A stretch of DNA of 64,000 nucleotides from an uncultured Clostridia bacterium (GCA_947625195.1 CANQNK010000012.1:1-64000), one strand, 5' to 3'; shown: positions 26,031 through 35,816, numbered from the stretch's first letter. Notes: generated by a model from the letters alone, not told the origin. Numbers and translations: made by a program.

Positions 26031-26219
26031 ATATCTTCCCCCTGATAATATCAAGAATAAGCTCTGTTTACATATTATAACATATAAAAATAAAAAAAGC
26101 AAATTTTAGTTAATTTGCAATAAAAAAATCGTACCCATATCGGATTTTAAAAAATACTTGACTTTTTACAGCCGTTATGTTAAAATAATATCCGCAGTTC
26201 AGCACTTGTTTAAGCTTAT

Positions 26220-26296
26220 GCGCCGGTAGCTCAGCTGGATAGAGTGTTTGGCTACGAACCAAAAGGTCGGGGGTTCGAATCCCTTCCGGCGTGCCA
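26220..26296 (+). tRNA. tRNA-Arg (anticodon ACG)
   Basis: A complete cloverleaf: acceptor GCGCCGG paired with CCGGCGT, D-arm AGCTCAGCTGGATAGAGT, anticodon loop CTACGAA (anticodon ACG), T-arm GGGGGTTCGAATCCC, and an encoded CCA end. A terminator follows at 26321. Confidence 0.96.
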
Positions 26297-26320
26297 GCGG
26301 CCAGTCGCCGCGACAATTTG

Positions 26321-26346
26321 CGCATCCCATTTTGGGGTGCGTTTTT
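26321..26346 (+). terminator. Terminator of tRNA-Arg
   Basis: CGCATCCCA (26321-26329) pairs with TGGGGTGCG (26333-26341), followed by TTTTT. Confidence 0.85.
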
Positions 26347-26473
26347 ATGTTGTAAAAATCTTTTTTCTATCGTTTTTATGCTTTGATTAATTTTATTTGG
26401 TGTCAGAGTCATTTTGTTTTATTAAAAGGCTGCTTATAACAACCTAAGACCTGCTTAAAACTATATCTCTGAT

Positions 26474-26503
26474 TTGACAAAACCGCCGTAAATAATGTAT
26501 AAT
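26474..26503 (+). promoter_or_regulatory. Promoter of the zinc-ribbon membrane gene at 26546
   Basis: TTGACA (26474-26479), 18 nt, TATAAT (26498-26503). Confidence 0.8.
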
Positions 26504-26545
26504 TAACCCACAGGATTTTACTATACAGTATATGGAGGCGTAAAA

Positions 26546-27361
26546 ATGCCGGAAGGAGTTAAGTTGAAAAAAGCGCGTCTTGACTTTTCGGGAGTTTTGT
26601 TGACTGCTTTTTTGGGAATTGCAATGTTTGTGCTTAATCTGCTGCTCACTGCGTCGTTTGCGTTTTATCTGTCTGATGAAAACGCAGCCGGTACAGATCA
26701 AATATTAAAAGGACTTAAGGTGAACGGCGTCAACGTGTCCTCAGCGTTTGTGGTAAAGAGCAGGGCGTTTAAAATGCTGGCTACCTGGCAGTCGGTGGCA
26801 ATAATTCTTATAGCTATAATTGTTTTACTGACTCTGTGGTGCTTGTATTACAGGTTTTCCTCCTACTATGCGTCTAAAGCGATAGGGATTTACTCTAGAA
26901 TAACCATTTTTATGGGACTTATAATAATCGTCGTTGCTTTGTTTTCAGAGCCTGTCCTTTCGTATTATTTTGAAGACTTTGCAAAGTCAAATGCGGTCAG
27001 ACTCAGATCGTTTTGCGCCGTGGTGATAATATCCTGCCTTGTTCTTATGATATGGGGAATAATTACCTCCATAGCATCGCTTCTTATAAGCGGAGCTGAG
27101 GGTGCGCCGAGAAAAAAATTGATAGATGACGAGCTGCTTGAGGGCAGTATTCAGACAAGCGAGATAATTAAAAGAAAGAAGGAAAAGGAAAAAAGCGACA
27201 GATTAAGCGTTAAGAGAAAAAAACGTACTCTTACTATGAGCGAAATAACTCCTCATACTGACGATATGCCGCCGGAGCAGACACAAAAATACTGTGAAAA
27301 TTGCGGTTCTCCCATAAAACCGAATGCTCTTTTTTGTGGACAGTGCGGCAAAAAAATTTAG
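26546..27361 (+). CDS. Four-helix membrane protein with C-terminal zinc ribbon
   Basis: A 271-residue protein. Four hydrophobic helices (about 15-43, 80-105, 117-135, 150-175) are followed by a highly charged cytoplasmic tail (KRKKEKEKSDRLSVKRKKR) and a C-terminal zinc ribbon (YCENCGSPIKPNALFCGQCG). The function is unknown. The layout mirrors the N-terminal zinc-ribbon protein at 24902. ATG follows TGGAGG. Confidence 0.75.
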   Translation: MPEGVKLKKARLDFSGVLLTAFLGIAMFVLNLLLTASFAFYLSDENAAGTDQILKGLKVNGVNVSSAFVVKSRAFKMLATWQSVAIILIAIIVLLTLWCLYYRFSSYYASKAIGIYSRITIFMGLIIIVVALFSEPVLSYYFEDFAKSNAVRLRSFCAVVIISCLVLMIWGIITSIASLLISGAEGAPRKKLIDDELLEGSIQTSEIIKRKKEKEKSDRLSVKRKKRTLTMSEITPHTDDMPPEQTQKYCENCGSPIKPNALFCGQCGKKI

Positions 27362-27446
27362 ATAAAGACTTGCTTTTTAACGACTTGTTGTTTTGAATAG
27401 TACACATTTTATAGTAGTCCGTATGATTTTTTGTACAAAATCACTA

Positions 27447-27475
27447 TTGTCATTGCGGACAAAATATAGTATAAT
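27447..27475 (+). promoter_or_regulatory. Promoter of the peptide ABC operon
   Basis: TTGTCA (27447-27452), 17 nt, TATAAT (27470-27475). Transcription would start near 27482, leaving a leader of about 130 nt. Confidence 0.8.
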
Positions 27476-27481
27476 ATATTA

Positions 27482-27611
27482 TGTTATAATTCTGCGGAAG
27501 AATTATAATAAAAATAACAGGCAAAGATGCCACAGGGCTTTAGTTCCGGAAAGGTATTAGGTCTAACGTGTGGTGTCTTTTTTGTTAGTAAAGGAAAGGA
27601 AGAGGTTTATT
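27482..27611 (+). promoter_or_regulatory. Structured 5' leader of the peptide ABC operon
   Basis: The leader opens with TATAATTCT pairing with AGAATTATA around GCGGA. A larger element follows in which AGATGCCACA (from about 27525) pairs with TGTGGTGTCT around a 34-nt loop and runs into TTTTTT at about 27578. It has the layout of an attenuator, a terminator with a large, possibly ligand-binding loop, before the binding-protein gene. I could not match it to a riboswitch class. Confidence 0.45.
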
Positions 27612-29210
27612 ATGAAGAAGGTTTTGTGCGGCGTTGTTGCTGCGATGATGGCGGTAAGTCTGATGGCAGGATGCGGCGGCTCTAATGATTCGAGCAACAA
27701 AAATGATTCGAGCAGCCAAAATGCTTTAAGTAGCAAAAATGATTCAAGCAGCAGCTCAAGTGAGAAGGTAACGAGCCTTATTTACGGTTCGGGCGCAGAC
27801 CCAAGAGGTCTTGACACCGCTTTGGTTGATGACAACGAGTCTGCAAAGGCAACTATGCAGATTTACGAGTGCCTGCTTAAGTATAAGGATGATTCGACAG
27901 AGGTTGAGCCTTGCCTTGCAGAGAGCTGGGATATTTCCGAGGACGGACTTACATACACATTCAAGCTTCGCCAGGGAGTTAAGTTCCACGACGGCACAGA
28001 CTTTAACGCTGAGGCTGTTAAGTTTAATGTTGACCGCCAGACTGTAAATAAGACTGATGATATGCCTTATGCCGATTTCGTTTTTGGAACGGTTTCAGAG
28101 TGCAAGGTAATAGACGATTACACCGTGGCGATCGTTTTGAAGCAGAAAAACACGGCATTTCTGGCTAATATGGCAATGTGCTTCGGTGCGCCTATTGTAA
28201 GCCCGACGGCCTGCAAGGAAAACGGCGGAAGTCTTATGAAGAACCCGGTTGGAACAGGTCCGTATAAGTTCGTTTCGTGGAGCAAGGACGACAGAGTTGT
28301 TCTTGAAAAATTCGAAGATTATTGGGGCGAAAAGGGCAAGTGCGATCAGATCATCATCAAGACCATTCCGGACGCTTCAGCAAAGATCAACGCTTTGACA
28401 ACGGGTGAGGTTGATATAATCGATGGAATCGACACCACAATGGTTGAGCAGCTCAATGCCGATACAAACGTTACCGTAGATCTGACAGATGGTATGAACA
28501 TCAACTATATGGCTTACAACACGACCAGACTGGACAAGGAAACGAGAGTTGCTCTTTCTCAGTCTGTAAATGTTGATGAGCTTGTAAATTCTCTTTATGA
28601 CGGTTATGCTTCAAAGGCTACGACTATACTTCCTACATTCCTTCCGGGATACAGCGAGGATGTAGCACAGGTTGCATATGATGCTGACGCTGCTAAGAAG
28701 ACGCTTGCTGATAAGGGCGTTACTGAGGTTAAGGTCATTACATATTCAAACGACCGTCCATACAATACCGCAACCGGTAAGACTCTTGCAGAGGCTGTTA
28801 TCGGATACTTTGATAAAGTAGGCGTAAAGGCTGACGTTTCAACCTTCGACTGGACCACCTATAAGGATAAGATCATTGCAGGAGATTACGATATATGCTT
28901 CTACGGTTGGAACGGCGATAACGGAGACCCTGATAACTTCTTAAATCTTCTCTCTGACGACGATCCGTCTATGAATGTTGCAAGATTTAACGATGATAAG
29001 TTTAACGAGTACATCACAACAGGTATTGCCACCGCTGCGGGTGATGAGAGAAACGCTATCTATGCAGAGGCTGAGCAGTATGTTGCTGATGAGGCTGCAT
29101 GGCTTCCGATCTCTCACCAGCAGAACATCACGGCTTGCAGAACCAATATCAAGGGCTTTAAGTACCATCCGACGGCAACGGTTTATCTTGCAAAAGTTGA
29201 AAAAGAATAA
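27612..29210 (+). CDS. Peptide ABC transporter substrate-binding lipoprotein (SBP_bac_5)
   Basis: A 532-residue extracytoplasmic binding protein for di- or oligopeptides. The lipoprotein signal is MKKVLCGVVAAMMAVSLMAGC (lipobox LMAGC), then a Ser/Asn-rich spacer. Family-5 features are YECLLKYKDDSTEVEPCLAE, SWDISEDGLTYTFKLRQGVKFHDG, and NPVGTGPYKFVSW. The ATG at 27612 is chosen for its ribosome site (AAAGGAAGAGG) and because the hydrophobic signal begins there. It is the first gene of the operon. Nickel or another ligand cannot be excluded, but downstream peptidases favour peptides. Confidence 0.92.
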   Translation: MKKVLCGVVAAMMAVSLMAGCGGSNDSSNKNDSSSQNALSSKNDSSSSSSEKVTSLIYGSGADPRGLDTALVDDNESAKATMQIYECLLKYKDDSTEVEPCLAESWDISEDGLTYTFKLRQGVKFHDGTDFNAEAVKFNVDRQTVNKTDDMPYADFVFGTVSECKVIDDYTVAIVLKQKNTAFLANMAMCFGAPIVSPTACKENGGSLMKNPVGTGPYKFVSWSKDDRVVLEKFEDYWGEKGKCDQIIIKTIPDASAKINALTTGEVDIIDGIDTTMVEQLNADTNVTVDLTDGMNINYMAYNTTRLDKETRVALSQSVNVDELVNSLYDGYASKATTILPTFLPGYSEDVAQVAYDADAAKKTLADKGVTEVKVITYSNDRPYNTATGKTLAEAVIGYFDKVGVKADVSTFDWTTYKDKIIAGDYDICFYGWNGDNGDPDNFLNLLSDDDPSMNVARFNDDKFNEYITTGIATAAGDERNAIYAEAEQYVADEAAWLPISHQQNITACRTNIKGFKYHPTATVYLAKVEKE

Positions 29211-29232
29211 TATATCTTTGATTGACAGCATT

Positions 29233-29261
29233 GCAAACACAGGCATTTCACCTGTGTTTGC
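29233..29261 (+). terminator. Intercistronic hairpin after the binding-protein gene
   Basis: GCAAACACAGG pairs perfectly with CCTGTGTTTGC, followed by an imperfect T-tract (TGTTGTTGTTTTT). It probably gives partial termination, or protects the mRNA, so that more binding protein is made than permease. Confidence 0.65.
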
Positions 29262-29388
29262 TGTTGTTGTTTTTGGGAACGGATTCTTTTTTCGTATTTT
29301 TGTATTAGGCGTCAGGCGCTTTGCTATGACGCTTTGCACAAGAATATGAGCGTAATAAAATAAAAGAAGGCTGAAAAGAGGTTGAGTT

Positions 29389-30405
29389 ATGCTAAAATAC
29401 ATTGTAAAAAGATTGCTTATGCTCATTCCTGTTTTAATAGGAGTATCAATAATAGTTTTTGTGCTTTTAAGAGTGTTTGCGGCAGATCCGGCATCTGTTG
29501 TTCTGGGAGAGCACGCCGATGCTGCGGCTATGGAAAGCTGGAGGGATTCCCAAGGCTTAAACGATCCGATTATCAAGCAGTACTGGGACTTTGTTACGGG
29601 TGCTGTTCAGGGAGACTTCGGTGAATCTTACTACACGCAAACTTCGGTATTTACTGAAATAATGTCAAGATTTCCGGCGACTATCGAGCTTGCGATTGCG
29701 GCCATAATAATTGCCTCTGTACTCGGCATAGTGATAGGAGTCATAACAGCGGTAAAGAAAAACACCATTGTGGATAATCTTGGTATGTTCGTGTCGCTTA
29801 TCGGAATATCGGTTCCGATATTCTGGCTTGGAGTTATGTTGCAGATACTGTTCGGCAAAACGCTTGGCTGGCTTCCTATTCAGGGAGCGAGTGATGCCGA
29901 TATTCTATTTGACAAGGTAACAGGCTCTTATTTTCTGGATTCTCTGATATCGGGGGATATTTCGAATTTTACGAATGTTTTGTGGCATATGATACTTCCT
30001 GCGTTTACGCTTGCTTTTTACACTATGGCAATCGTTTCAAGAATGACCAGATCGAGTATGCTTGACACGCTTAATCAGGATTACATAAGAACGGCCCGTG
30101 CAAAGGGCTTGGCGGAGGGCAGAGTTATAAGACACCACGCGCTGAGAAACGCTCTTATGCCGATAGTTACGGTAATAGGGCTTCAGTTCGGATCTCTTTT
30201 GGGAGGAGCAGTGCTTACCGAAACGGTTTACGGCTGGCCTGGAATGGGAAAATATCTGGTTGAATGCGTTCAGAAATCAGACTTTCCGGTAGTTCAGTCG
30301 GCGGTGCTTTTGATAGCTGTTATTTTCGTGGTATTAAACCTTTTGGTTGATCTTCTATATGCGTTCTTGGATCCGAGAATCAAGTACGGAAGGAAGGAGG
30401 CATAA
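29389..30405 (+). CDS. Peptide ABC transporter permease (DppB/OppB type)
   Basis: A 338-residue membrane protein with six helices. It opens MLKYIVKRLLMLIPVLIGVSIIVFVLLR, the standard DppB N-terminus, and has the EAA-loop DYIRTARAKGLAEGRVIRHHALRNAL that contacts the ATPases. It forms the transmembrane channel with the next gene product. GTTGAGTT precedes the ATG. DppC follows 2 nt later. Confidence 0.94.
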   Translation: MLKYIVKRLLMLIPVLIGVSIIVFVLLRVFAADPASVVLGEHADAAAMESWRDSQGLNDPIIKQYWDFVTGAVQGDFGESYYTQTSVFTEIMSRFPATIELAIAAIIIASVLGIVIGVITAVKKNTIVDNLGMFVSLIGISVPIFWLGVMLQILFGKTLGWLPIQGASDADILFDKVTGSYFLDSLISGDISNFTNVLWHMILPAFTLAFYTMAIVSRMTRSSMLDTLNQDYIRTARAKGLAEGRVIRHHALRNALMPIVTVIGLQFGSLLGGAVLTETVYGWPGMGKYLVECVQKSDFPVVQSAVLLIAVIFVVLNLLVDLLYAFLDPRIKYGRKEA

Positions 30406-30407
30406 AC

Positions 30408-31307
30408 ATGAGTTATGTAAAACAAGCTAATGCTTTGGCGGAAGAAACCGTCAAGATAGAAAAGCCGGAGTCACAGCTAAAAATCATGTGGGATGCGCTT
30501 AAGAAAAACAAAGCGGCGCTATTCGGACTTATAGTAATTTTTATACTTGTGTTTGTTGCGCTGTTCGGGGATCTTATTGCACCCTATAATGCTACCGAAA
30601 CCAATATGGCGGACGCCAAGCAGGGTATGAGCGCCGAGCATTGGTTCGGAACTGACGTGCATGGCAGAGACATCTTTTCAAGAATACTTTCGGGAACAAA
30701 GTATTCTTTGCTTATAGGTATTGCGGCAGTTGCCTTTTCCCTTATAATAGGAACGGTGCTTGGCTCCGTTGCCGGATATTTTGGTGGAAAGATAGACGCT
30801 GTAATAATGAGAATTATGGATATGATGCTCGCTATACCGTCTATACTTCTTGCAATCACGCTTATGGCGGCATTCGGTCAGGGACTTGACAAGGCGATTA
30901 TCGCAATAGGAGTAGTATCTATTCCGGAGTTTGCCCGAATAGTGCGAAGTTCTATAATGTCCGCAAAGGAAAACGACTATGTTGCGGCGGCTAAGGTTTT
31001 AGGCAACTCCAATGCAAGGATAATCTTCAGGCATATTCTGCCAAATGTAGTTTCATCGATAGTGGTAAGGGCAACGCTTGGAATTTCTACGGCTATACTT
31101 GATATAGCGGCTCTCGGATTTCTGGGACTTGGCGTAAAGCCGCCTACACCCGAGTGGGGAACGATGCTCGGAGACGCAAAAAGCTACATATTGTCCCTTC
31201 CGCATATGATTATTTTCCCTGGTATCGTAATATCTCTTGCGGTTTTGGCGTTTAATCTTTTCGGCGACGGATTAAGAGATGCGCTTGACCCGAAATCAAG
31301 AAGCTAA
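30408..31307 (+). CDS. Peptide ABC transporter permease (DppC/OppC type)
   Basis: A 299-residue partner permease. An N-terminal cytoplasmic stretch leads to helix 1 (KAALFGLIVIFILVFVALFGDLIAPY, OppC_N). The GTDVHGRDIFSRILSGTKYSL segment and EAA-loop DYVAAAKVLGNSNARIIFRHILPN are typical of DppC/OppC. ATG follows GGAAGGAGG. Together with the preceding permease it makes the membrane pore. Confidence 0.94.
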   Translation: MSYVKQANALAEETVKIEKPESQLKIMWDALKKNKAALFGLIVIFILVFVALFGDLIAPYNATETNMADAKQGMSAEHWFGTDVHGRDIFSRILSGTKYSLLIGIAAVAFSLIIGTVLGSVAGYFGGKIDAVIMRIMDMMLAIPSILLAITLMAAFGQGLDKAIIAIGVVSIPEFARIVRSSIMSAKENDYVAAAKVLGNSNARIIFRHILPNVVSSIVVRATLGISTAILDIAALGFLGLGVKPPTPEWGTMLGDAKSYILSLPHMIIFPGIVISLAVLAFNLFGDGLRDALDPKSRS

Positions 31308-31322
31308 GGAGGTTTGTAAATT

Positions 31323-32306
31323 ATGCTGCTTGAAGTTTCAAACCTTAAAACAGAATTTAAAGTTAAAAGAGGAATCGTAAAGGCTGTAAACGACGTAAGC
31401 TTTGAAGTTGACAAAGGAGAAATACTTGCGATTGTAGGAGAATCTGGAAGCGGAAAAAGTGTGACCAGTCTTTCGGTTATGGGACTTATCCGCGAGCCCG
31501 GAAGGGTCGCGGGAGGGAGGATTCTTTTTAACGGTGATGACATGAGCCAAAAGACTCCCAAGCAAATGAGAGAGATCAGAGGTAACAAGATATCTATGAT
31601 ATTTCAGGAGCCGATGACCTCTTTAAATCCCGTTCAAAGAATAGGTGACCAGCTTTGCGAGTCCATACTCACGCATACGGAAATGACCAAAAAAGAGGCA
31701 CTTGAACATGCTGTAAATATGCTTCGACTGGTAGGTATACCATCACCGGAGCAGAGGGTAAAGGATTATCCGCATCAGATGTCTGGTGGTATGCGGCAGA
31801 GGGTTATGATAGCTATGGCGCTTTGTTGCGACCCGGAGCTTTTGATTGCCGACGAGCCTACAACGGCGCTTGACGTTACGATACAAGCGCAGATACTTGA
31901 CCTAATAAAGAAGCTCAGAAATGATATAGGTATGGCTGTTATGCTTATAACTCACGATCTCGGGGTGGTTGCTGAAACGGCTGACAAGGTAGTGGTTATG
32001 TACTGTGGAAAGGTTGTTGAACAGGCTGACGTAAAGGACCTTTTCAAAGATCCGAAACACCCGTACACAAGCGGACTTATCGAGTCTATTCCCCGACTCA
32101 ACGAGAATAAGGACAGACTTTATATGATAAAGGGAATGGTTCCGGACCCTACACAACTTCCCATTGGATGCGCATTTGCCGACAGATGCGAAAACTGTAT
32201 GGAAAAGTGCAAAGAGGCAATGCCTGCGCTTAAGGAAATAACCGGTACACCGGGCAGAAAGGTAAGATGCTTTTTGTATTCCGAAGAAGTGGAGAGTGAT
32301 GTATAA
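31323..32306 (+). CDS. Peptide ABC transporter ATPase (DppD/OppD type)
   Basis: A 327-residue ATPase: Walker A GESGSGKS near residue 38, signature [15 protein letters not shown], Walker [13 protein letters not shown]. The C-terminal oligopeptide-family extension contains four cysteines ([14 protein letters not shown]), common in this family and able to bind an Fe-S cluster. ATG follows TAAGGAGG. It ends by overlapping the next ATPase start (TAATG). Confidence 0.94.
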   Translation: MLLEVSNLKTEFKVKRGIVKAVNDVSFEVDKGEILAIVGESGSGKSVTSLSVMGLIREPGRVAGGRILFNGDDMSQKTPKQMREIRGNKISMIFQEPMTSLNPVQRIGDQLCESILTHTEMTKKEALEHAVNMLRLVGIPSPEQRVKDYPHQMSGGMRQRVMIAMALCCDPELLIADEPTTALDVTIQAQILDLIKKLRNDIGMAVMLITHDLGVVAETADKVVVMYCGKVVEQADVKDLFKDPKHPYTSGLIESIPRLNENKDRLYMIKGMVPDPTQLPIGCAFADRCENCMEKCKEAMPALKEITGTPGRKVRCFLYSEEVESDV

Positions 32307-33277
32307 TGGCACAAAAGGAAGTTTTGCTTGAGGTTAAGAATCTTACGAAGCACTTTGTCGTTGAAAGGAGCTTTTTCGGTAAGCCTTTGTCCGTGCTGAA
32401 GGCAGTTGACAACGTATCCTTTAAAATATATAAGGGAGAAGCGCTCGGACTTGTAGGGGAGTCAGGCTGCGGAAAGTCTACTATCGGCAAAATGCTAGTA
32501 AATCTATATACACCCACAGACGGGAAAATCATCTACGACGGCGTTGAACTTACGGCATTAAAACCCAGACAGAGAAGAGAATACTGCAAGGATATCCAGC
32601 TTATTTTTCAGGACCCGTACTCCTCTTTGAACCCGAGAATGACGATAGGCGATATTATTGCAGAGCCGATAATAGTAAACAAGCTTTTGCCGAGAAATGA
32701 GGTTGAAAACAGAGTAAACTACCTGTTAAACTGCGTAGGACTTGCAAATCATCAAAGAAACAGATACGCCCACGAGTTTTCAGGAGGTCAGCGCCAGCGC
32801 GTCGGAATTGCAAGAGCGCTTGCTGTCAATCCGAAGCTTATCGTGTGCGACGAGCCTGTTTCGGCTCTTGACGTTTCCATTCAGGCGCAGGTTTTAAACC
32901 TCTTGGACGATTTGAAGGAGGAGTTTGGTCTTACATATCTGTTTATCGCCCACGGACTTAATGTTGTAAAGCATATAAGCGACCGCGTAGGTGTTATGTA
33001 TCTGGGTAAGATCATGGAGCTTGCAGACAAAAACGATCTTTATGAAAACCCGCTGAATCCGTATACTCAGGCGCTTTTATCGGCAATTCCTTCGGTGGAT
33101 ATTGAGAACAAGTCGGAAAGAATAATTCTTGAGGGAGATGTTCCTACGCCAATCGATCCGCCAGACGGATGCCGTTTCTGCTCAAGGTGCTTTAAAAGAA
33201 CCGACGGCTGCGACAAATATGAAACTGTGCTTAAGGATATCGGCGGCGGGCATTTCGTAGGCTGCAGGCTGTTTTAA
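32306..33277 (+). CDS. Peptide ABC transporter ATPase (DppF/OppF type)
   Basis: A 323-residue second ATPase: Walker A GESGCGKST near residue 51, signature [15 protein letters not shown], Walker B LIVCDEPVSALD. The C-terminal extension has CRFCSRCFKRTDGC. Its ATG overlaps the preceding stop by one base, so the two ATPases are translated in a coupled way and act as a heterodimer. Confidence 0.94.
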   Translation: MAQKEVLLEVKNLTKHFVVERSFFGKPLSVLKAVDNVSFKIYKGEALGLVGESGCGKSTIGKMLVNLYTPTDGKIIYDGVELTALKPRQRREYCKDIQLIFQDPYSSLNPRMTIGDIIAEPIIVNKLLPRNEVENRVNYLLNCVGLANHQRNRYAHEFSGGQRQRVGIARALAVNPKLIVCDEPVSALDVSIQAQVLNLLDDLKEEFGLTYLFIAHGLNVVKHISDRVGVMYLGKIMELADKNDLYENPLNPYTQALLSAIPSVDIENKSERIILEGDVPTPIDPPDGCRFCSRCFKRTDGCDKYETVLKDIGGGHFVGCRLF

Positions 33278-33304
33278 GAATAAATATATAAAGAGGCAGA
33301 TTTT

Positions 33305-34384
33305 ATGAAAACAGAAAGGCTTGATAAAATCACAAAACGCTTTTTGGAAAAAGGACTTGAGCAGATGGTCGTTTGCGATCCGTGCTCGGTCTTTTATCTT
33401 ACGGGCAAAATGATAAATCCGGGCGAGAGAATGCTTGCTTTATACATAAACAAAGAAAGCTCAAAAAACCGCATTTTTATCAACGAGCTTTTTACTGTGA
33501 ATGAGGATCTGGGAGTTAAGAAGGTGTGGTTTGACGACAACTCCGATCCTGCTATGCTTTTATCGGAATATACCGACAAGAATAAGCTCTTGGGCATAGA
33601 TAAGAAATTTGAAGCGAGATTTTTGCTAAGGCTTATGGAGTGTGGCGGCGCAAGCGGATATGTAAATGCCTCCGAGTGTGTTGACATCGTAAGACAGCAA
33701 AAGGACACTGACGAAATCAAGCTTATGTGCGAGGCAAGCAGGATAAACGACCTTGCCATGGGGGAGATAATAAAGAGAATATCATTTGGCGTTGCCGAAG
33801 AGGAGATAGCTTCTCAGATGATTGAAATATATAAGTCGTTTGGCGCAGAAGGGTATTCTTTTGAGCCTCTTGTAGGCTTTGGGGAGTCCGCCGCAATAGG
33901 TCACTATGAGGGCGGAGCAAGAACGCTTACAGAAGGTGACTGTGTATTGATTGATGTGGGCTGTGTAAAGGACGGCTACTGCTCTGATATGACAAGAACC
34001 TTTTTCTTTAAGTCTGTTTCAGATGAGCACCGCAAGGTATACGAGATAGTTAAAAAGGCTCAGCAGGCGGCAATAGATATGATAAAACCGGGTGTAAGGT
34101 TTTGCGATATCGACAAAGCCGCGAGGGATATAATATCTCAGGCAGGATATGGTGGCAGGTTTACGCACCGTTTAGGTCATTTTATAGGAATTGAATGTCA
34201 TGAGTTTGGCGACGTATCGGCCAAAAACGAAAGCATAGTAAAGCCGAATATGATTTTTTCAATAGAGCCGGGCATATATTTAGAAGGAGATGTAGGAGTA
34301 CGCATTGAGGATCTTGTACTGGTGACAGAAACCAAAGCTGAGGTTCTCAACAATTTTACAAAGGAGCTTAGCATAATAGGCTGA
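33305..34384 (+). CDS. M24 aminopeptidase (Xaa-Pro peptidase)
   Basis: A 359-residue cytoplasmic metallopeptidase with a creatinase-like N-domain (1-125) and a pita-bread catalytic domain. The five metal ligands are visible: Asp in LIDVGCVKDG, Asp in YCSDMTRTF, His in RLGHFIGIECHE, Glu in FSIEPGIYL, and Glu in GVRIEDLVLV. It hydrolyses peptides with proline in the second position. Following the peptide importer by 27 nt, it probably degrades imported peptides. ATG follows AAGAGGCAG. Confidence 0.93.
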   Translation: MKTERLDKITKRFLEKGLEQMVVCDPCSVFYLTGKMINPGERMLALYINKESSKNRIFINELFTVNEDLGVKKVWFDDNSDPAMLLSEYTDKNKLLGIDKKFEARFLLRLMECGGASGYVNASECVDIVRQQKDTDEIKLMCEASRINDLAMGEIIKRISFGVAEEEIASQMIEIYKSFGAEGYSFEPLVGFGESAAIGHYEGGARTLTEGDCVLIDVGCVKDGYCSDMTRTFFFKSVSDEHRKVYEIVKKAQQAAIDMIKPGVRFCDIDKAARDIISQAGYGGRFTHRLGHFIGIECHEFGDVSAKNESIVKPNMIFSIEPGIYLEGDVGVRIEDLVLVTETKAEVLNNFTKELSIIG

Positions 34385-34405
34385 TTATATTTTGGGAGTA
34401 CAGGA

Positions 34406-35797
34406 ATGGATTTTTTTAAGATTGACAAATATATTGACGACCATGTGGATTTAATGCTAAAGGACCTTGGCGAGCTAATCAGAATTCCGAGCAAGAGAGG
34501 CGAGCCTGTGAAAAATATGCCGTTTGGAAAAGCCTGTGCGGATGTTATTGAAAAAGCAAGGCAGCAGGCTGAGAAGATAGGTCTTAAGACCACAAACCAC
34601 GAAAATTATATGCTTGAATGCGACTATAATGAAAGCGAAACCGAGCTCGGCATTATTGCGCATCTTGATGTAGTGCCCGAGGGCAGCGGTTGGACGCACG
34701 AGCCTTTTGAGCTGAAAATAGAAAACGGCAAGGTTTTCGGCCGCGGGGCTATTGATGACAAAGGCCCTGCCGAGGCGGTTTTATATGCAGTTAAGGCGTT
34801 AAAGGCGAATGAGGTCGAGCTTTCAAAAAATGTGCGGATACTGCTGGGTGCTGCCGAAGAAACGGGTATGGAGGATCTCGAGTATTACCGAAATAAGGTC
34901 GGATTTCCTCCGATCATGCTTTCGCCTGACGGAGCTTTTCCGGTGATAAATGTCGAAAAGGGGCTGTGCCAGCTTGAGTTTTCAAAGGACTGTACGCAAA
35001 GTGCTTTTGGAATATATGCAAAAAGCTTTAAGTCGGGAAGTGTGATAAACGCCGTGCCGAGCAGTGCGTGTGCCGAGGTCTCGGGTATATCAAAGGCTGA
35101 GGCGGATGAGCTTATAAAAGGCGTAAACACATCACTTACGGTTACTACCGAAAGCACAGACGATGGGGTGCGTATTACTGCCACCGGCAGGTCTGCTCAC
35201 GGCTCTATGCCGGAGCTTGGAGACAATGCCCTCACAGGGCTTATAAAAATCTTAAAGGCTGCCAGACTTGAAGGTGAAATAATCGAGGCGCTTGACGGAC
35301 TTTATAAGCTTTTCCCGTATAACGAGGGTGACGGTGAGCATTTCGGATTGAAAATGAGCGATAATAAAAGCGGGCCGCTTACTATATTGCTTAGTATGCT
35401 TGACGCGGACAGCGAGTCCATATCGGGCGGAATAGATATTCGCTTTCCGGCGACGGTTCCGCTTTGTGAAATAAAGAGGACGGTGTCAAATCAGCTTTTA
35501 CCGCTTGGATTTGAGATAAGATATACCCACGCCTTTGAGGGACACATTGTTGACGAAAACGAGCCGTTTATCAAAACGCTGCTTTCGGCATATACCGAGG
35601 TTACCGGCAATGAGGGGAAATGCCTATCTGAGGGCGGAGTTACTTATCTTCACACAGTAAATGGCGGAGTGGCGTTCGGTGCTGAAATGCCGGGAGAGGT
35701 AACCAATATGCACGGCGCAGACGAGCGGATTAGCGTTCAGACGCTTAAAGCCATTGCAAAAATATATGCAAGGACGATTTTTGAAATATGCAGGTAA
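34406..35797 (+). CDS. pepV: M20 dipeptidase (PepV/Sapep type)
   Basis: A 463-residue zinc dipeptidase. Metal and catalytic segments are IIAHLDVVPEGSGW (His and Asp), GRGAIDDKGPAEA (Asp), LLGAAEETGMED (catalytic Glu pair), and MLSPDGAFP (Asp). The lid domain includes GRSAHGSMPELG, and MHGADE lies near the C-terminus. It cleaves dipeptides in the cytoplasm and completes the peptide-use operon. ATG follows TTTGGGAG. Confidence 0.93.
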   Translation: MDFFKIDKYIDDHVDLMLKDLGELIRIPSKRGEPVKNMPFGKACADVIEKARQQAEKIGLKTTNHENYMLECDYNESETELGIIAHLDVVPEGSGWTHEPFELKIENGKVFGRGAIDDKGPAEAVLYAVKALKANEVELSKNVRILLGAAEETGMEDLEYYRNKVGFPPIMLSPDGAFPVINVEKGLCQLEFSKDCTQSAFGIYAKSFKSGSVINAVPSSACAEVSGISKAEADELIKGVNTSLTVTTESTDDGVRITATGRSAHGSMPELGDNALTGLIKILKAARLEGEIIEALDGLYKLFPYNEGDGEHFGLKMSDNKSGPLTILLSMLDADSESISGGIDIRFPATVPLCEIKRTVSNQLLPLGFEIRYTHAFEGHIVDENEPFIKTLLSAYTEVTGNEGKCLSEGGVTYLHTVNGGVAFGAEMPGEVTNMHGADERISVQTLKAIAKIYARTIFEICR

Positions 35798-35816
35798 ATT
35801 GACGGAGGAATACAAA

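Noticed and set aside
26110..26412. 100-residue minus-strand ORF containing GIRTPDLLVRSQTLYPAELPAH
   Set aside because: This is the well-known spurious translation antisense to tRNA-Arg; no ribosome site.
27482..27611. c-di-GMP-I riboswitch
   Set aside because: A short resemblance (GCAAAG...CCACAGGGC) but the paired GNRA-hairpin core and receptor segments are missing.
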